Shown piece after piece: positions 47,660-58,964 of a stretch of DNA of 64,000 nucleotides. The translations under genes and the position numbers were made by a program. Source of the DNA: Athripsodes cinereus. Lineage: Eukaryota; Arthropoda; Insecta; Trichoptera; Leptoceridae. The first letter of the stretch is position 1, and the number at the start of each line of letters is the position of its first letter. The notes below the pieces were generated by a model. It did not search any database. It saw nothing but the letters and a program-made list of their open reading frames with translations, and was not told the DNA's origin. The DNA lies in assembly GCA_947579605.1 (NCBI GenBank), contig OX388312.1, positions 22,467,313 to 22,531,312 of the forward strand. The letters run 5' to 3'.

Positions 47660-48339
47660 ATCACCATAACCTCCACGCGTGGAATATTTTGACTAAACTC
47701 CTTCGATGTCCCTCTATCGAATTAGGGTGGACAATGAATCAACTTAGTACCTTCATATTATATTGATCATACGTACATAGCATCTTCTACGCGGCATCAA
47801 ATAGGTATATGTATACCTATTTGATGGATGACCATCATGCCTCATCAACGAATCGGAGATGTTTATTAGTTTGTTTTATGGATAGTGCATTTAACATTGC
47901 TCTATTTTTTTTATTAAAAATGATAAAACCTATTCGTCTCGAAGTTAAATAATTATATGCAGTAAAATACAAATTATAGGTCAAACATTTAAAATAATAT
48001 TATTGTTCACTTCCCATACAATTTAGACAACTAGGTATCACCGTCAATATATTAACCGTAGTAATATGTATGTAGTATTTTGATAAATGAGATTAAGGGA
48101 GCGAATTAGAGAGTTTTATAATCTTGATTTCCAGGATTTTAAATTCTCAAAGTATGCAAGAAAACATTGCTATTGATTGTCTGGTAAAACGAACCATAAA
48201 TAATATATAAATAAACAAATATACATATCAATAAACGAACTTAAATATTCATGTGCAGATTATTAAAGTTAACCTAATTCTGCTATATTCCCTACAGACC
48301 TATTAAAATGAGCAACAAATCATATAAGGAAATGCACCA
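47660..48339. other. AT-rich sequence, nothing recognised
   Basis: No gene or clear repeat. TAGGTATATGTATACCTA at about 47801-47820 is a short palindrome. Confidence 0.45.
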
Positions 48340-48420
48340 GGCCGAAAAATGAAAAACCAAAGGGGAGGCCTCTGCTGAACATAGACTACGACTAACTGGA
48401 AAAGAATTGTAATAAAATAA
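48340..48420 (+). repeat. RTE-type 3' end fragment
   Basis: AAGGGGAGGCCTCTGCTGAA, CATAGACTACGACTAACTGG, then AAAAGAATTG. A GGAGGCCT..GCCCAGCAGTGGAC-like end ahead of an A-rich tail is typical of RTE-type LINEs in insects. Confidence 0.55.
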
Positions 48421-50324
48421 ATAAGAAATGAATTTGTCAAAATATTTTTTTTGTTTTTAAAGTCGTGTTAAATAGGAGATGTTTCCTTAAATTATTTCTA
48501 GAAAACGTTAATTATTTTCTCGTCAAATATTTTATATCATTTCATTGTTAGGTAATTAAAACTTTTTGGAAGATTTTTAATAAAACGTTGTCATTAAACA
48601 ATGTGTACTTTACTAGATCAAAAGTTTTTCAAATATCTACTTGTAAAAAATAATGTTCGTATTTTCCTTAATAGGAATAAAGGTGACTCGCAAAAGGCAA
48701 GGTCGCGAGTAAATGACACGAAAAAGGGTTGCCTGAAGGTTGTTTTCGATAAGGTTCTAAGTTTTAATACTAGGAAAGCAATCTACCCATATAATACCAC
48801 GGAATTATTCCGACCTATAAAAAACAACTTGGGGTTTTATATCCACATGGTAACCTGTCGTATGTCCTCCGAAAACCTATATCAACGTAAAAGAATATAA
48901 ATACATAGAAAACCCATAGTTTTTATTCCTGAATATTTAAAATAAATAAGTTATAATTGTATTTCTTTGTAGATTCTTATTTACTTGCACTAACCAAGCT
49001 CAACCAAAATAATTGTATTGTATTAACATCTTGAAATTTTAATCATGTCAATCAGTAATCGGAACTTATTCCATGTTGTTACTATTTATTTCTTTATTCA
49101 AGTTTTATTAACTATTTATTTCTTTATTCAAGTGAACTATTTTTAGTTCAACTTCGAGTTAGACAACTTGATTTCTACTAAAGTATAAAACTTTTCATTC
49201 AATAGTTAAATTCGTAAAAAGCAAAATATTCTTAATTCGATTCTCTCAAAGTCTTTGTTAAAAATAACATATGATTCATTTTATTATAATCGGCTATGTT
49301 CTTCCGCTTACTGTTAAGTAATTCTCTAAGAATTTTATTATTGTTATACAATTCTCAGGAAATCGTATTTATTCAAATTGATCAAAAGAGATACAAATAT
49401 ATATTGAATTAAATGTTACAAATTATCTATAGGTACCTACATATCTTTGATTAAATGAGTTTTTTTTCTTTCTAAGAAATATTTTCAATTCGAGCTAATT
49501 TTTATTATGTTTTTATATCTTTCGCGAAAATAGGTGAACAAATAAAGAGTGATAAACTTGACAACTATTTTAAAAACGGATAAAATATTTTTTCAAGGAC
49601 AAAAAACATAAACACAATAATTCAAGGACTTTTAAGGTACACGTATCATGAAAATTGAGATTAAGATCGTCCTTTTCATGTCTATAACAATACAAAAGCG
49701 AAGGAAGAGGATATTTTACTAATAAAACGTTTTCTTCATTTTATTACGGCATTCAAACCCGTATATATATAATATTGTATGATTTGTGATAATTTAAGCC
49801 TCGACAAATCTGATTTACGAGTTAGATAAGAATTTTGCTTACAATAGTCAGAGTTAGTAGTAGTAGTAGTACGATTTGAATTATTATTAGCTATTGACAA
49901 GCTAAATTATTTGAATCGCGCCATAATAATGAATTACCCATTTCTATAAAGTTTGATCGTTTATTTATTTAAACATCGAGTGAGATATTCAAATAATAAT
50001 TTTACTGATTGTAAATAGTTGATTAATTCGTACAACATTCTAACCATTTCTGTACATTTTTATTTTATGGAAAATTGCATTTCAACATTTACATAAATTG
50101 TATTTTTGGGATGGCAATATACTTGTACAATTTTCTACACTTTTTATTCATAAACTTGTTGTTAGTTTTGAATTTTTAATAAAAATCAAAATAGGTATAG
50201 TTATGGTTTTATTTATCAACACATTTGAAATCATTGATGTAATAATATTAATATTTTGATTATCCTATACAAGGTCAGGTTTTCACGAAAAGTAACATAG
50301 ATATAAAATATTTTACATGGATGG
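48421..50324. other. AT-rich sequence with AGT microsatellite
   Basis: (AGT)n at about 49855-49871. A 99-codon plus frame (48601-48900) is unassigned; it has ordinary composition and no motif I know. Confidence 0.45.
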
Positions 50325-50365
50325 ATGCGCCATTAAACGGCGCCGAATAAATCATCTGACATACA
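50325..50365 (+). repeat. LINE family C 3' tail
   Basis: GCGCCATTAAACGGCGCCGA, then ATAAATCATCTGACATACAT, the family C terminus seen at 44610-44645. Confidence 0.6.
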
Positions 50366-50578
50366 TCTCTAATTCAGTGATAAAGTATCCTACCTAATAC
50401 ACATGTTATTTTTTATCCTACGCAGATGACAACCCGAATTTTCATTACATGCCGTTAGTTCACCGGTTACGCTATTATTAAGAGATTTAGTGATTATAGT
50501 TAAGGCTAGTGGTCGGTATCATTAAGTACTGTACACTTATGAAAAGGAGATGTATGGTACATACATACATACATACCA

Positions 50579-51919
50579 TCACGCCGCTTCCCTCGCGGGG
50601 TAGGCAGAAAGGATCGAGCGCCACTTCCTTCTATCTTTGCATACATCTTTCGCTTCCGTCACTGTCATACAATTCCTCATGCATGCTCTCCTGTTCAATG
50701 TGCTCAACACGTGACCGTCCTGTAGGATTTGATTTAAATGATCTTGCCATTTAATCCTCGGACGTCCACGTCTCCGAGCACCATTCCTCTCAGACAAATA
50801 TATCTTCTTAGTCATTCTGTCCTCATTCATTCTTTCCACGTGCCCAAACCATCTTAACTTATTTACATTCATCCTTGTTATTACACCAACTTTCATTCCA
50901 CATTCCTTTCGTATATCAATGTTACGCACACGATCTCTCAGACTTTTACCACACATCCTTCTCAACGATCTCATTTCCACTGCATTTATGCCACTTTCAT
51001 CCTTCTTTAACCATGTCCACGTCTCACTTGCATACATAAGTGTTGGCACTAAGATAGCAGAGTGCACCAACCTTTTAGCTGTGGTGGATATGTTTCTATT
51101 TGCAATTATTGGTCGGATTGCACCATTTACCTTATTGCCAGCAACTTTTCTCCTTTCAATATCGCTTTCACACTTCCCATCTCTCGTGAACAAGCTACCT
51201 AAGTACACACATTCGTCAACTTGCTCTAACACTTCGTTGTCAATCATCACCTGGCATACTGTTCTCTCACTTCCTCTTTCAAACACCATAATTTTTGTCT
51301 TTTTTGCATTCATTCTCAATCCATTAATCGCACAATTTTCATACACACACGTCATCATTCGCTGTAGATCACTTTCACTTTCAGCCATCAATACCAAATC
51401 ATCGGCAAACATTAACGCTCTTACATTCATCCCATTCATATCAACACCTACATTCATTTCTTTCAATGGACGAATACAATGATCAATGTATAGGTTAAAA
51501 AGCCATGGCGACATAACGCACCCTTGTTTTACTCCTTTTGTCAGTGTGAACCATTCCGACAGGTTATAGTTCACTCTAACACACGCAGAACTTCCTGTAT
51601 ATAGGGACGCAATGGCGCGAATTAGCTGACTACCCACCCCACACATTGATAGTACTTGCCACATTTTCTCACGATCTACTCTATCATAAGCCTTTTCAAG
51701 ATCAACAAACGCGCAGAAAAGCTTCTGGTGTTTCTCCAGGAGCTTCTCTGTCACCATTCGCAGGGAGAAAATCTGGTCCACACATCCTCTACCACTCTGA
51801 AAGGCACCTTGCACATCCCATACATTCGTCTCAGTTACTTTTCGAACTCTTTCAATCAATATTCTTGCATACAGCTTCCCCACCGAGCTCAGCAGACTGA
51901 TAGCCCGATAACTCCCGCA
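50579..51919 (-). pseudogene. Family A reverse transcriptase core and C-terminus
   Basis: After the frameshift at 51920 the frame is open for about 446 codons to the stop. Order: AISLLSSVGKLYARILIERV (motif 2); QGAFQSGRGCVDQIFSLRMV (motif 3); FCAFVDLEKAYDRVD (motif A with its catalytic Asp); KGVKQGCVMSPWLFNLYID (motif B); ALMFADDLVLMAESE (motif C, FADD); GLRMNAKKTKIMVFERG (D); VYLGSLFTRDGK (E); LRWFGHVERMNEDRMTKKIY; RRGRPRIKWQDHL; ending WRSILSAYPAREAA. All catalytic Asp residues are present. Lacking an endonuclease and frameshifted upstream, it cannot mobilise itself. Clade not settled. Confidence 0.9.
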
Positions 51920-51920
51920 T

Positions 51921-52535
51921 TCTAGTCTTGACCCCTTTGTATAGAGGGCATATCACAGCTTTTCGCCAGTCTTCTGGCGTGCAACCTTCCCTCCAACACT
52001 GGTTAAAGAGTGCATGACACCATTCGAGAGTCCTCAACCCACTCAAACTGATGAATTCCGTAGAGATCATATCATATCCAACCGCTTTGCCATTCTTTGC
52101 TTTCTTCAATGCATTCTTAATCTCATCCATAGTTATTTCTTCATCCCTTGTTTCATTCGCGTTTTCCCTTTCACTGTTCTGGCTTGGACATTCACCTCCA
52201 CTTTCAAACAGCTCCTCAAAATATTCTTTCCATCTATTCACAACGTCAACACCATTCATCAACATACATCCCTCTTTATTTCTAATCGCATTCATACTAT
52301 TCACCTCATTGTTGCTTCTTTTACGCTTAACTTCTTTCCAAAATATTTTCATATTTTCTTTCACATTATCAGACAATTTCTTACACTCTGCTTCATCTAC
52401 TAATTTCTTTTTTTCCTTTATCAGTTCCTTTACAGCTTTCTTACATTCCTTGTATACTTCTCTAGCACTCTCAATTTTTCCTTGATCTAGATTACGTGAG
52501 GCTAGCACACCCTTCCATGCATTCTTCTTTTTCAT
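51921..52535 (-). pseudogene. Family A ORF2, N-terminal part of the surviving reading frame
   Basis: From the first Met after truncation the frame runs through a lysine/glutamate-rich linker (KECKKAVKELIKEKKKLVDE), then a conserved reverse-transcriptase entry segment: VVNRWKEYFEELFE, EITMDEIKNALKKAKNGKAV, GYDMISTEF, EDWRKAVICPLYKG (motif 1). At 51920 one extra base shifts the frame; the remaining residues before the apparent stop are out of frame. The region corresponds to the fingers of a LINE reverse transcriptase. Confidence 0.85.
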
Positions 52536-52556
52536 AACTGCGTAAGATGTATGGTA

Positions 52557-53204
52557 TAGTGTTCAAATTAAGACAATATTATGTCGCGCATTATTGCGAA
52601 CTAAGATTTTTAAAAAATGTAACGCAAGTTTAGAAAAAATCTTAGATTTAAGCAAAAAATTAAAGATTCACGAATTTGTCATTTTTGATTGATGAGCCTT
52701 GTATTTTAGGTTACAGACTCCCAAATTCCTATATGTAAGTGAATTTTGAAAGCTAAGTTTTAAAATGCATAGAGCCACAGTTTGTCGACCGCTGATGTAG
52801 GCAGATTAAAACAATATCTTTGCTCAGATAAAAACACACAATAAATTACCGAAAAGTATAAAATTATATACTCTTATGTATATTAAAATTACATATGTAT
52901 AGATAGAGTTAGGTCGGGAAATTTTAGAAAATAAATTGCCAATAATATTTACCCTCCGTATTCACTCTACCTTGAAATTAAAATTACTTTTACTGCGATA
53001 TCAAAATTGACAAAATCCGGTAAACGATTGCTGGCTCCGATATCTATGATGTGAATGATTTGATATTGATAAAATATCATAACATTTAAATTCCAATGAA
53101 ATAATATCGTGTTATTCAAATATATCGCATTTTAGTCCAGAATTTCAATAACTAAATAACTACATAATAGGAACTTATTTATCTATTTGTAGTACATCCT
53201 ACTA
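52557..53204. other. AT-rich sequence, nothing recognised
   Basis: No gene or clear repeat. Confidence 0.5.
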
Positions 53205-53275
53205 TTATTTCCCACAAGTGAAGTAGCCAGCAGACTAGATGCACATAAACATACAAGTTGTCTCCTCCGTATGAT
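53205..53275 (-). repeat. 3' tail with CACTTGTG hairpin
   Basis: The complement reads GGAGGAGACAACTTGTATG, CTGCTGGCTACTTCACTTG and TGGGAAATAATAG, matching the body and tail at 16203-16290. Confidence 0.55.
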
Positions 53276-53524
53276 AAGAAATAAGACCATCATTGTGGGT
53301 GGAATACTTTATTTATTTATCACATAAACTGCTCATGCCTTATACAAAAAAAAAATATTAGAAAAACAAGAAATATACCTATTTATTTATTATAAATGCC
53401 TATACGAGCCTTTGATGTAAGAAAAAAATAAATAGAAAAAACACTGTCACAAAATTAACAATTCATAAAAAGATACTATAATGTCAAGTACGTGCCTATA
53501 CATATATGTACATAAGCACAATTA

Positions 53525-53665
53525 TTTTATTCATCTATTCATTCTTTACTGTACATTGATTACACACACTTTCGTAAAAGGCACACATTCAAATTAAATA
53601 CAATCAATATACAGAGGGCGAGTTAACCGCATAGGCGCTATCTCTTCCAACTCACCCAAAGGCAT
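53525..53665 (-). repeat. LINE family T 3' end
   Basis: TTCTTTACTGTACATTGATT, CAGAGGGCGAGTTAACCGCA, TAGGCGCTATCTCTTCCAAC. Minus-strand orientation, diverged stem. Confidence 0.7.
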
Positions 53666-53804
53666 AAAACTAAATTGGAATATTTGAAAAAAACTAAATA
53701 TAACAATATTCGTATATCACATCCAATTAAAGTAGGACCAACTCACAAACTATAGAAACAATAAATATAGGTATAGGTATAACTTTTTTTCAATTTATTA
53801 ATTT

Positions 53805-53880
53805 ATTTATTATCATTGTTTAGGCATTCCACCCAATAGTGAGTGATTTTGCACCAATTTGTTTATTTATAAACCAACAA
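53805..53880 (-). repeat. Repeat E, retrotransposon 3' end
   Basis: A TTTATTTATT-type head, then TTTAGGCATTCCACCCAATA and GTGAGTGATTTTGCACC, as at 57515 and 61212. Confidence 0.5.
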
Positions 53881-53954
53881 AAGTTTCTACAACATAATTA
53901 TTTGGATACAACATCTACGTATTTTATTTTTACAAGCATTTTATACAATGTATA

Positions 53955-53995
53955 TACCATACCGTCATGGAATATCCCGCATAGGTGACAACCTT
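53955..53995 (-). repeat. GCCGTGATGG-type 3' tail, decayed
   Basis: ACCATACCGTCATGGAATAT and CCCGCATAGGTGAC, complementary to the tail signature. A (TAAA)n array from an unrelated plus-strand tail follows at about 54126-54150. Confidence 0.45.
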
Positions 53996-54446
53996 ATGGG
54001 CTTTGAATATAATACAAATTGTTATAATGTGTACACTTATAAATGGGGCAATGTATTGATTCCTTCTTTGACTATATTGTTTTGTTGTTGTGTATATATG
54101 TTGTCTGTAGTGTACTGTTGATGCTTAATAAATAAATAAATAAATAAATATCTCAGGGTAACCGTGATGGTATAGAATAGTATAGGTTCTATGCAGTATA
54201 GTATAGTATAAGTTCCATATTATATAGTTTAATACAAGCACGCTAGTACCTATAATACATAGATACGTACAAAATACTTGTAGAAATTAAATAGGCGTAA
54301 CTACTTAGTATTTAAACTTAACTGTTGAAGCAGCTGTATTACTTCCGTAGGTTTTATTTGTTACATAACAATCCTCTCGGTGACAATTAAAAATATGACA
54401 TTCAGGATGAGTGGCACGCCCAATCGCTAACTTTTAAATGACAATT

Positions 54447-54660
54447 GTCTTATGAAAGAGGGGTGTGAGGTAGCGCTGACGTCCAACAACTACGTGAATT
54501 GATCACGTGGATCAAACTCTAAAGGACGGTCGCATATTGAGTAAGAGAAAGTAGATGAATGTAGAGGAAGCGAAAGAAGTATGTAAGGATAGATCTATAT
54601 GACGTTCCATTCTCTCTGTCTACCCCACCTGGGATACGGCGTGAGTATATAGATGCGTAG
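54447..54660 (+). pseudogene. LINE family A 3' fragment
   Basis: Aligns with the last 210 bp of 24624-25461: AGGGGTGTGAGGTAGCGC, TTGATCACGTGGATCAAACT, GTAGAGGAAGCGAAAGAAGT, TCTCTCTGTCTACCCCACCT, GATACGGCGTGAG. Stops interrupt the frame. 5'-truncated near GGGTGTGAGG like 39675. Confidence 0.8.
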
Positions 54661-55278
54661 AAAATTGTATTAAATGTGGGGTTTTACAAACACCTCCATT
54701 TTTTACAGGTCACTCGAAAACTTACAGAAAAGAATTTGAAACCAATTCTTTGAGCTATTTTTAAAGTTGAAAAAATAAATACCTATGGTCATTCTGAATA
54801 TAATATGACTAGGTACTTTGCAAAAGTGGGTCAGTACCGATATTCAGTAGAATTTTCCCCAAACACTTTTGCGACATTCAGATGAACAATAATTATAGTA
54901 TAAAGTCTTACGTCACAACATTTTTAAAATATCTAAAGAGAACATTTGGGTCTTGTTAAGTGCTCGGCTCGTTCTTTATTATGAAAAACATAAATTAAGG
55001 AGATAAGTAAAATTATAGTAAAAGGGTACCTTGTAAATGCTCTGAATATTCATATTATGTAGGCATAGGACATGAATGTTAGTCTAAATTAGTCCTTGGC
55101 CTAGTACTTGCCTTTTATTAACAACTGTAATTTCGTTGACTTTATGGTTTTCATTTTATTACATAGGTAGTACCTACTTAAAATGGATAAAATGTTTTGG
55201 CTTTCTATTGTACGCAGACAATATTGGATAGGTAAAAGAGAGAAAATATTATATGTAGGTTTTACGTAACACAATAAA
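54661..55278. other. AT-rich sequence, nothing recognised
   Basis: No gene or clear repeat. Confidence 0.5.
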
Positions 55279-55280
55279 TA

Positions 55281-55550
55281 CACTGAAAAAAATTCTAACG
55301 AAATTTCGCAACGAATCATTGGTACGTACTATCAGATTAGGACCGGAGATAGTACAAACGATTCATTTGTACGATTATTATTAATATTAACTTTTCGCAA
55401 GCAGGTCGTTGGTAAATTTACCAAGGATTGGTTTGCGAAAACTCAATATTATAGATTCGTACTAATGAATCGTTTGTACTATCTCTGGTCCTAATCTGAT
55501 AGTACGTAACAATGATTCGTTGTGGAATTTCGTTAGTATTTTTCTCAGTG
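55281..55550. mobile_element. Mariner-type hairpin MITE, 270 bp
   Basis: Starts CACTGAAAAAAATTCTAACG and ends with the complement of CACTGAGAAAAATACTAACG, flanked by TA at 55279-55280 and 55551-55552. The arms stay about nine-tenths identical for roughly 120 bp each (TACTATCAGATTAGGACC, AGTACAAACGATTCATT), and the centre GGTAAATTTACC is itself a palindrome, so the whole element folds. Non-coding. TA targets and CACTGA ends fit Tc1/mariner. Confidence 0.85.
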
Positions 55551-55552
55551 TA

Positions 55553-56709
55553 ATCTTCGAGTTTTAAATAATAAATTATTGTACTGCATAACAGAGAGAT
55601 CTAACAACGACCAAATTTATCAGAATATTTAATATAAACTATTATAGAAATTACATATATGTTTATCTATTCAAACAGGACCTACTTTACCTTGTTAATT
55701 TAAATTGTCTCTCTTTACTTTCATAGCAAAGCACTGGAGTCAATCTGAAATTAATATTATTAAATTATCGTTAATACAGAAATTTATTTGTAGTTAAATA
55801 TCATTGAGAAATGGCGAGTAAGTAGATACTAATATTGTGCTTTTTGGAAGTTGAGATTAAACCAACTTAACTTTTATTATACGATAATTACTATTATTTT
55901 GTTTTAATTTTTTTTTTTAACTTCCAATTTCCCAGTGATAATGTTTTGTGTTTATCTTTATCCATATCTTTTAATTATTATTGGCACATTAACGGAGTAT
56001 TTTGTATACTATTGTTATTTCATTTAAAAGAAACGAAAACAGCACAGTGGGTATTTACTTTTGTTTTTGAAAGAAAATCGTCGAGGTAAGAAATGGCTCG
56101 TTTCTTTTCAAACAACAACGTTGAAAATGCAAATCTTATTTCAGCTCTCCTTTGAAGAGTTGAGAACTTTCTTGAAAGTTTCAGGAGGAATAAAAATAAA
56201 ATAAAAACCTTACCCCTCCCCCTAATGTTTCTTCGATACTAAGTCTCGTAGTGTTTTCTTAGTTACAGAGATGCTTGTGATGGAACTGTGGAGTTGCGAT
56301 GCTTATATAAACCTACCCACAAAAGTTGCGAAGCGATATGCAAATTATTTGTTTCTTGCTGCATTTCCGGGTAATAAAATTAGGACATTACTTTCGCTAA
56401 CGATTTCATTATTTCGTATGAATAGATTTCTCATCTACATATTTTTATCATATTTTACTAAACGAATCAATAAATAGTGTGAGAACGGCAATAAGAAAGT
56501 GGTTTTTGCAAATACTGGATATATAATTTACTTAATTATTAAATACAGTGAGGACAGAACATGGACTTGCTCTGGAGGTGGGAAAAAGAGATTCCCCGAT
56601 TATGAATGTAGAGATTTGCTAACGGTGAGATACATTAGATACATAGTACAAGACAGGTATCCCAAAAATTCAGCGGGGACCTGCAGGACATCTATGAAAC
56701 AGGACCGGT
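55553..56709. other. AT-rich sequence, nothing recognised
   Basis: Short frames at 56271-56477 and 56499-56717 (plus) are not assignable. Confidence 0.45.
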
Positions 56710-56805
56710 GGCGGTGAACTGACTGTCAGCGCTGGAGCCAATACTGTAGAGGTTACGACGCAGCCCACATGGGTTTATCAACACACCGAGCCATACAAAA
56801 GTAAA
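56710..56805 (+). repeat. Repeat D, LINE 3' end
   Basis: ACTGTCAGCGCTGGAGCCAA, TTACGACGCAGCCCACATGG, ACACCGAGCCATACAAAAGT; matches the reverse complement of 12517-12617. Confidence 0.6.
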
Positions 56806-57423
56806 GATAATTATTTATGTTATTTTATAAAGTAAAAAGAATATAAATTAATATGTCAATAAAAAGAGATCGTGTTAATCACTATTTTGCGATATAGTGA
56901 AATCAAAAGTAAACTATCACTTGCACGTCCAAATCGTGGCATTCAGAGAATTACCACATACAAATAAAACTATCGTTGATTCAATTTCGAATTTTGTACG
57001 AACATTAAAAAGAAAAGCAAATAAATTTCTGTACAGAATCCTAACGGCAGACGATACAATGGAATTCCAACGTAAGAGAGACTGACCAACATGACCACAG
57101 AGTTTATACTCTGAACAAGAAGAAGATTTCACTTGTCACAATAAATTTGTTCCACGACAAAAATTCTCCATTAAAACTCTTTCGCTAGATAATCTCTCTT
57201 GTTTAGTAAGTAGGAATGTAACAATACATAAAGATTATAGAAACTTTAATAAAAGGCACAAATAGTTTGAGAATACGAACAATATAGAACTTTATAACTT
57301 AAGAACGTATTCTTATTCAAAATATTTTTAGCCACATATTTAAAAAAAAAATGTTTATTAATTATTTTTACGTCCACACAAAATGTCCTATTTTGTTTTA
57401 TTGGTACGGATATTACCGCGGCT

Positions 57424-57473
57424 AGTCTTCTGGCTACCCACTTGTGAGATATACCATGATGATATAGATAGAT
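57424..57473 (+). repeat. GCCGTGATGG-type 3' tail
   Basis: TCTTCTGGCTACCCACTTGT, then GAGATATACCATGATGATAT and AGATAGAT. Confidence 0.55.
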
Positions 57474-57514
57474 ATTTTAAACATTTTTACTTAAGAGGAA
57501 CCGCGATATTCATT

Positions 57515-57575
57515 CATTTAAGGCATACCATCCGGTACGAGTGATTTGTGAAACCACGATACGTGTACCTACAAT
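57515..57575 (-). repeat. Repeat E
   Basis: TTAAGGCATACCATCCGGTA and CGAGTGATTTGTGAAACCAC, nearly the same as 61212-61268. Confidence 0.55.
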
Positions 57576-58529
57576 ATTTTTTGATCTTGAAAAAAACGAA
57601 TTATTATTACTAACTGTCCTACCATCTACAATATATATGTATTATACTTTGTTCAAATTCAAAGCTATTGGAATTCATAACTGAACACTAGCCACCCTTT
57701 ATGTGTTATTTTTTCAAAGCATAAAAAAAAATATTTATAAACTTATTTTTAACGAATACATCTCGTAGGATCTTTAGTAAAGAATAAGACTCCCACTCTT
57801 TTCTATAAATTTTCGAGTGTCCTGTTAAAAGTGTTTGTATAAAATTACTTTTTGAAAAAATTAAAATCTTCAGTTCAGCAATGAAATATGCCAGCCATCT
57901 TCAACTCTTTAACTTTTATAAGCCCGGAGAGGATGACTTATTTAATATTTATGACATATTCAATATGACATCAATATTTCTCGGCGATATAAATAGTATC
58001 GTTTGTTACTAACCAGTAAAACATATTACTCAATGTTTTTGGAAAATGAAAAAAAAAGAAGTTTTTTGTTAAAAAAAGGCGTTGAAAATTCTTGAATCTG
58101 TAATAATTCAATAACGCCAACTTTTAAAAGTTTACTCGTTTTTTTATCCTAAAAGCTCTTTGGCGTATAATATATTTTTGTTAGTTTTTAAAAGTATTCG
58201 ATAATCTCTTTGGAATTCCAAGTAAATGAAATTTCGATCAAATTTAAATTGAACTGAGTTACACAAAACCGAAAAATTTGTTAAACAAAAATAGTATTTT
58301 CTCTTAAATCTAAATCACATGGAAACACTTTTTAAAATTTTCTACTTGATAATTATGTTTGTTAATACATTTGTAGTATTTAGAGATTAAAGTAAGGGGA
58401 AATGAAAACTGTTTCTCAGTAAAATAAAAAGAGGAAACATTTAAAGTTCTTATTTGATGTCTTTTATATCTTTAAAATAAATCTCACAGAAAATATTTCA
58501 TCAAACAAAATCGCTCTAACGATTGTCAA
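57576..58529. other. AT-rich sequence, nothing recognised
   Basis: No gene or clear repeat. Confidence 0.5.
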
Positions 58530-58825
58530 TCTAACATATAAAATTCTCGTGTCACGGTGTTTGTTGAGCGATTTTGATGAAATTTTGTTTGCTTATCAGG
58601 TAGGTCTGAGAATCGGCCAACATCTACTTTTCATACCCCTAAAAGTAAAGGGTCATCCGAATTTTTATCTTTTTATTTTTTGTACCATTTCTTATGGTGA
58701 GGCATGAAAAAATACATACAGCCCTAAAATTTCACTCTTCTACCATCAACTCCTATTTTTTAATAGCGATATTAGTAATCTAGAAATAATTTATATGGCA
58801 AAATAACGTTTGACGTGTTAGCTAG
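58530..58825 (+). mobile_element. Non-autonomous Helitron-type element
   Basis: Begins TCTAACATATAAAATTCTCG and ends TTAGCTAG, with A immediately before and T immediately after. TC at the 5' end, CTRR at the 3' end and insertion between A and T define Helitrons. The body (CTCGTGTCACGGTGTTTG, TTTTGATGAAATTTTGTTTG, GGTCTGAGAATCGGCCAACA, ACATACAGCCCTAAAATTTC) belongs to a repeat that I know as widespread in insect genomes. No coding capacity. Confidence 0.65.
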
Positions 58826-58964
58826 TTGCCAAATAAAAATTCCAACTACAAACTTGTATTAGTAGGTACCTAATGTGGTGGTAATATTTACATACGTTTA
58901 AAAATATATATCAATATAAATGTGAAAAGACACACCTAGAATATTTTTTTTATTATGATTATTT

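Larger units (their letters stand above)
50560..52544 (-). mobile_element. LINE family A, longest and youngest copy, 12-bp target duplication
   Basis: AGATGTATGGTA flanks the insertion perfectly at 50548-50559 and 52545-52556. The 3' end (left) is a hairpin CCC-GCGA-GGG, GGCGTGATGGTATG and a (GTAT)n tail. The 1985-bp insertion is 5'-truncated ahead of the reverse transcriptase, so the endonuclease is absent. Intact flanks and a single coding lesion make it the most recent datable insertion in the window. Confidence 0.9.

Noticed and set aside
50919..52485. Plus-strand open frames of 84-187 codons across the family A LINE
   Set aside because: Antisense to the reverse-transcriptase frame; no motif of their own.
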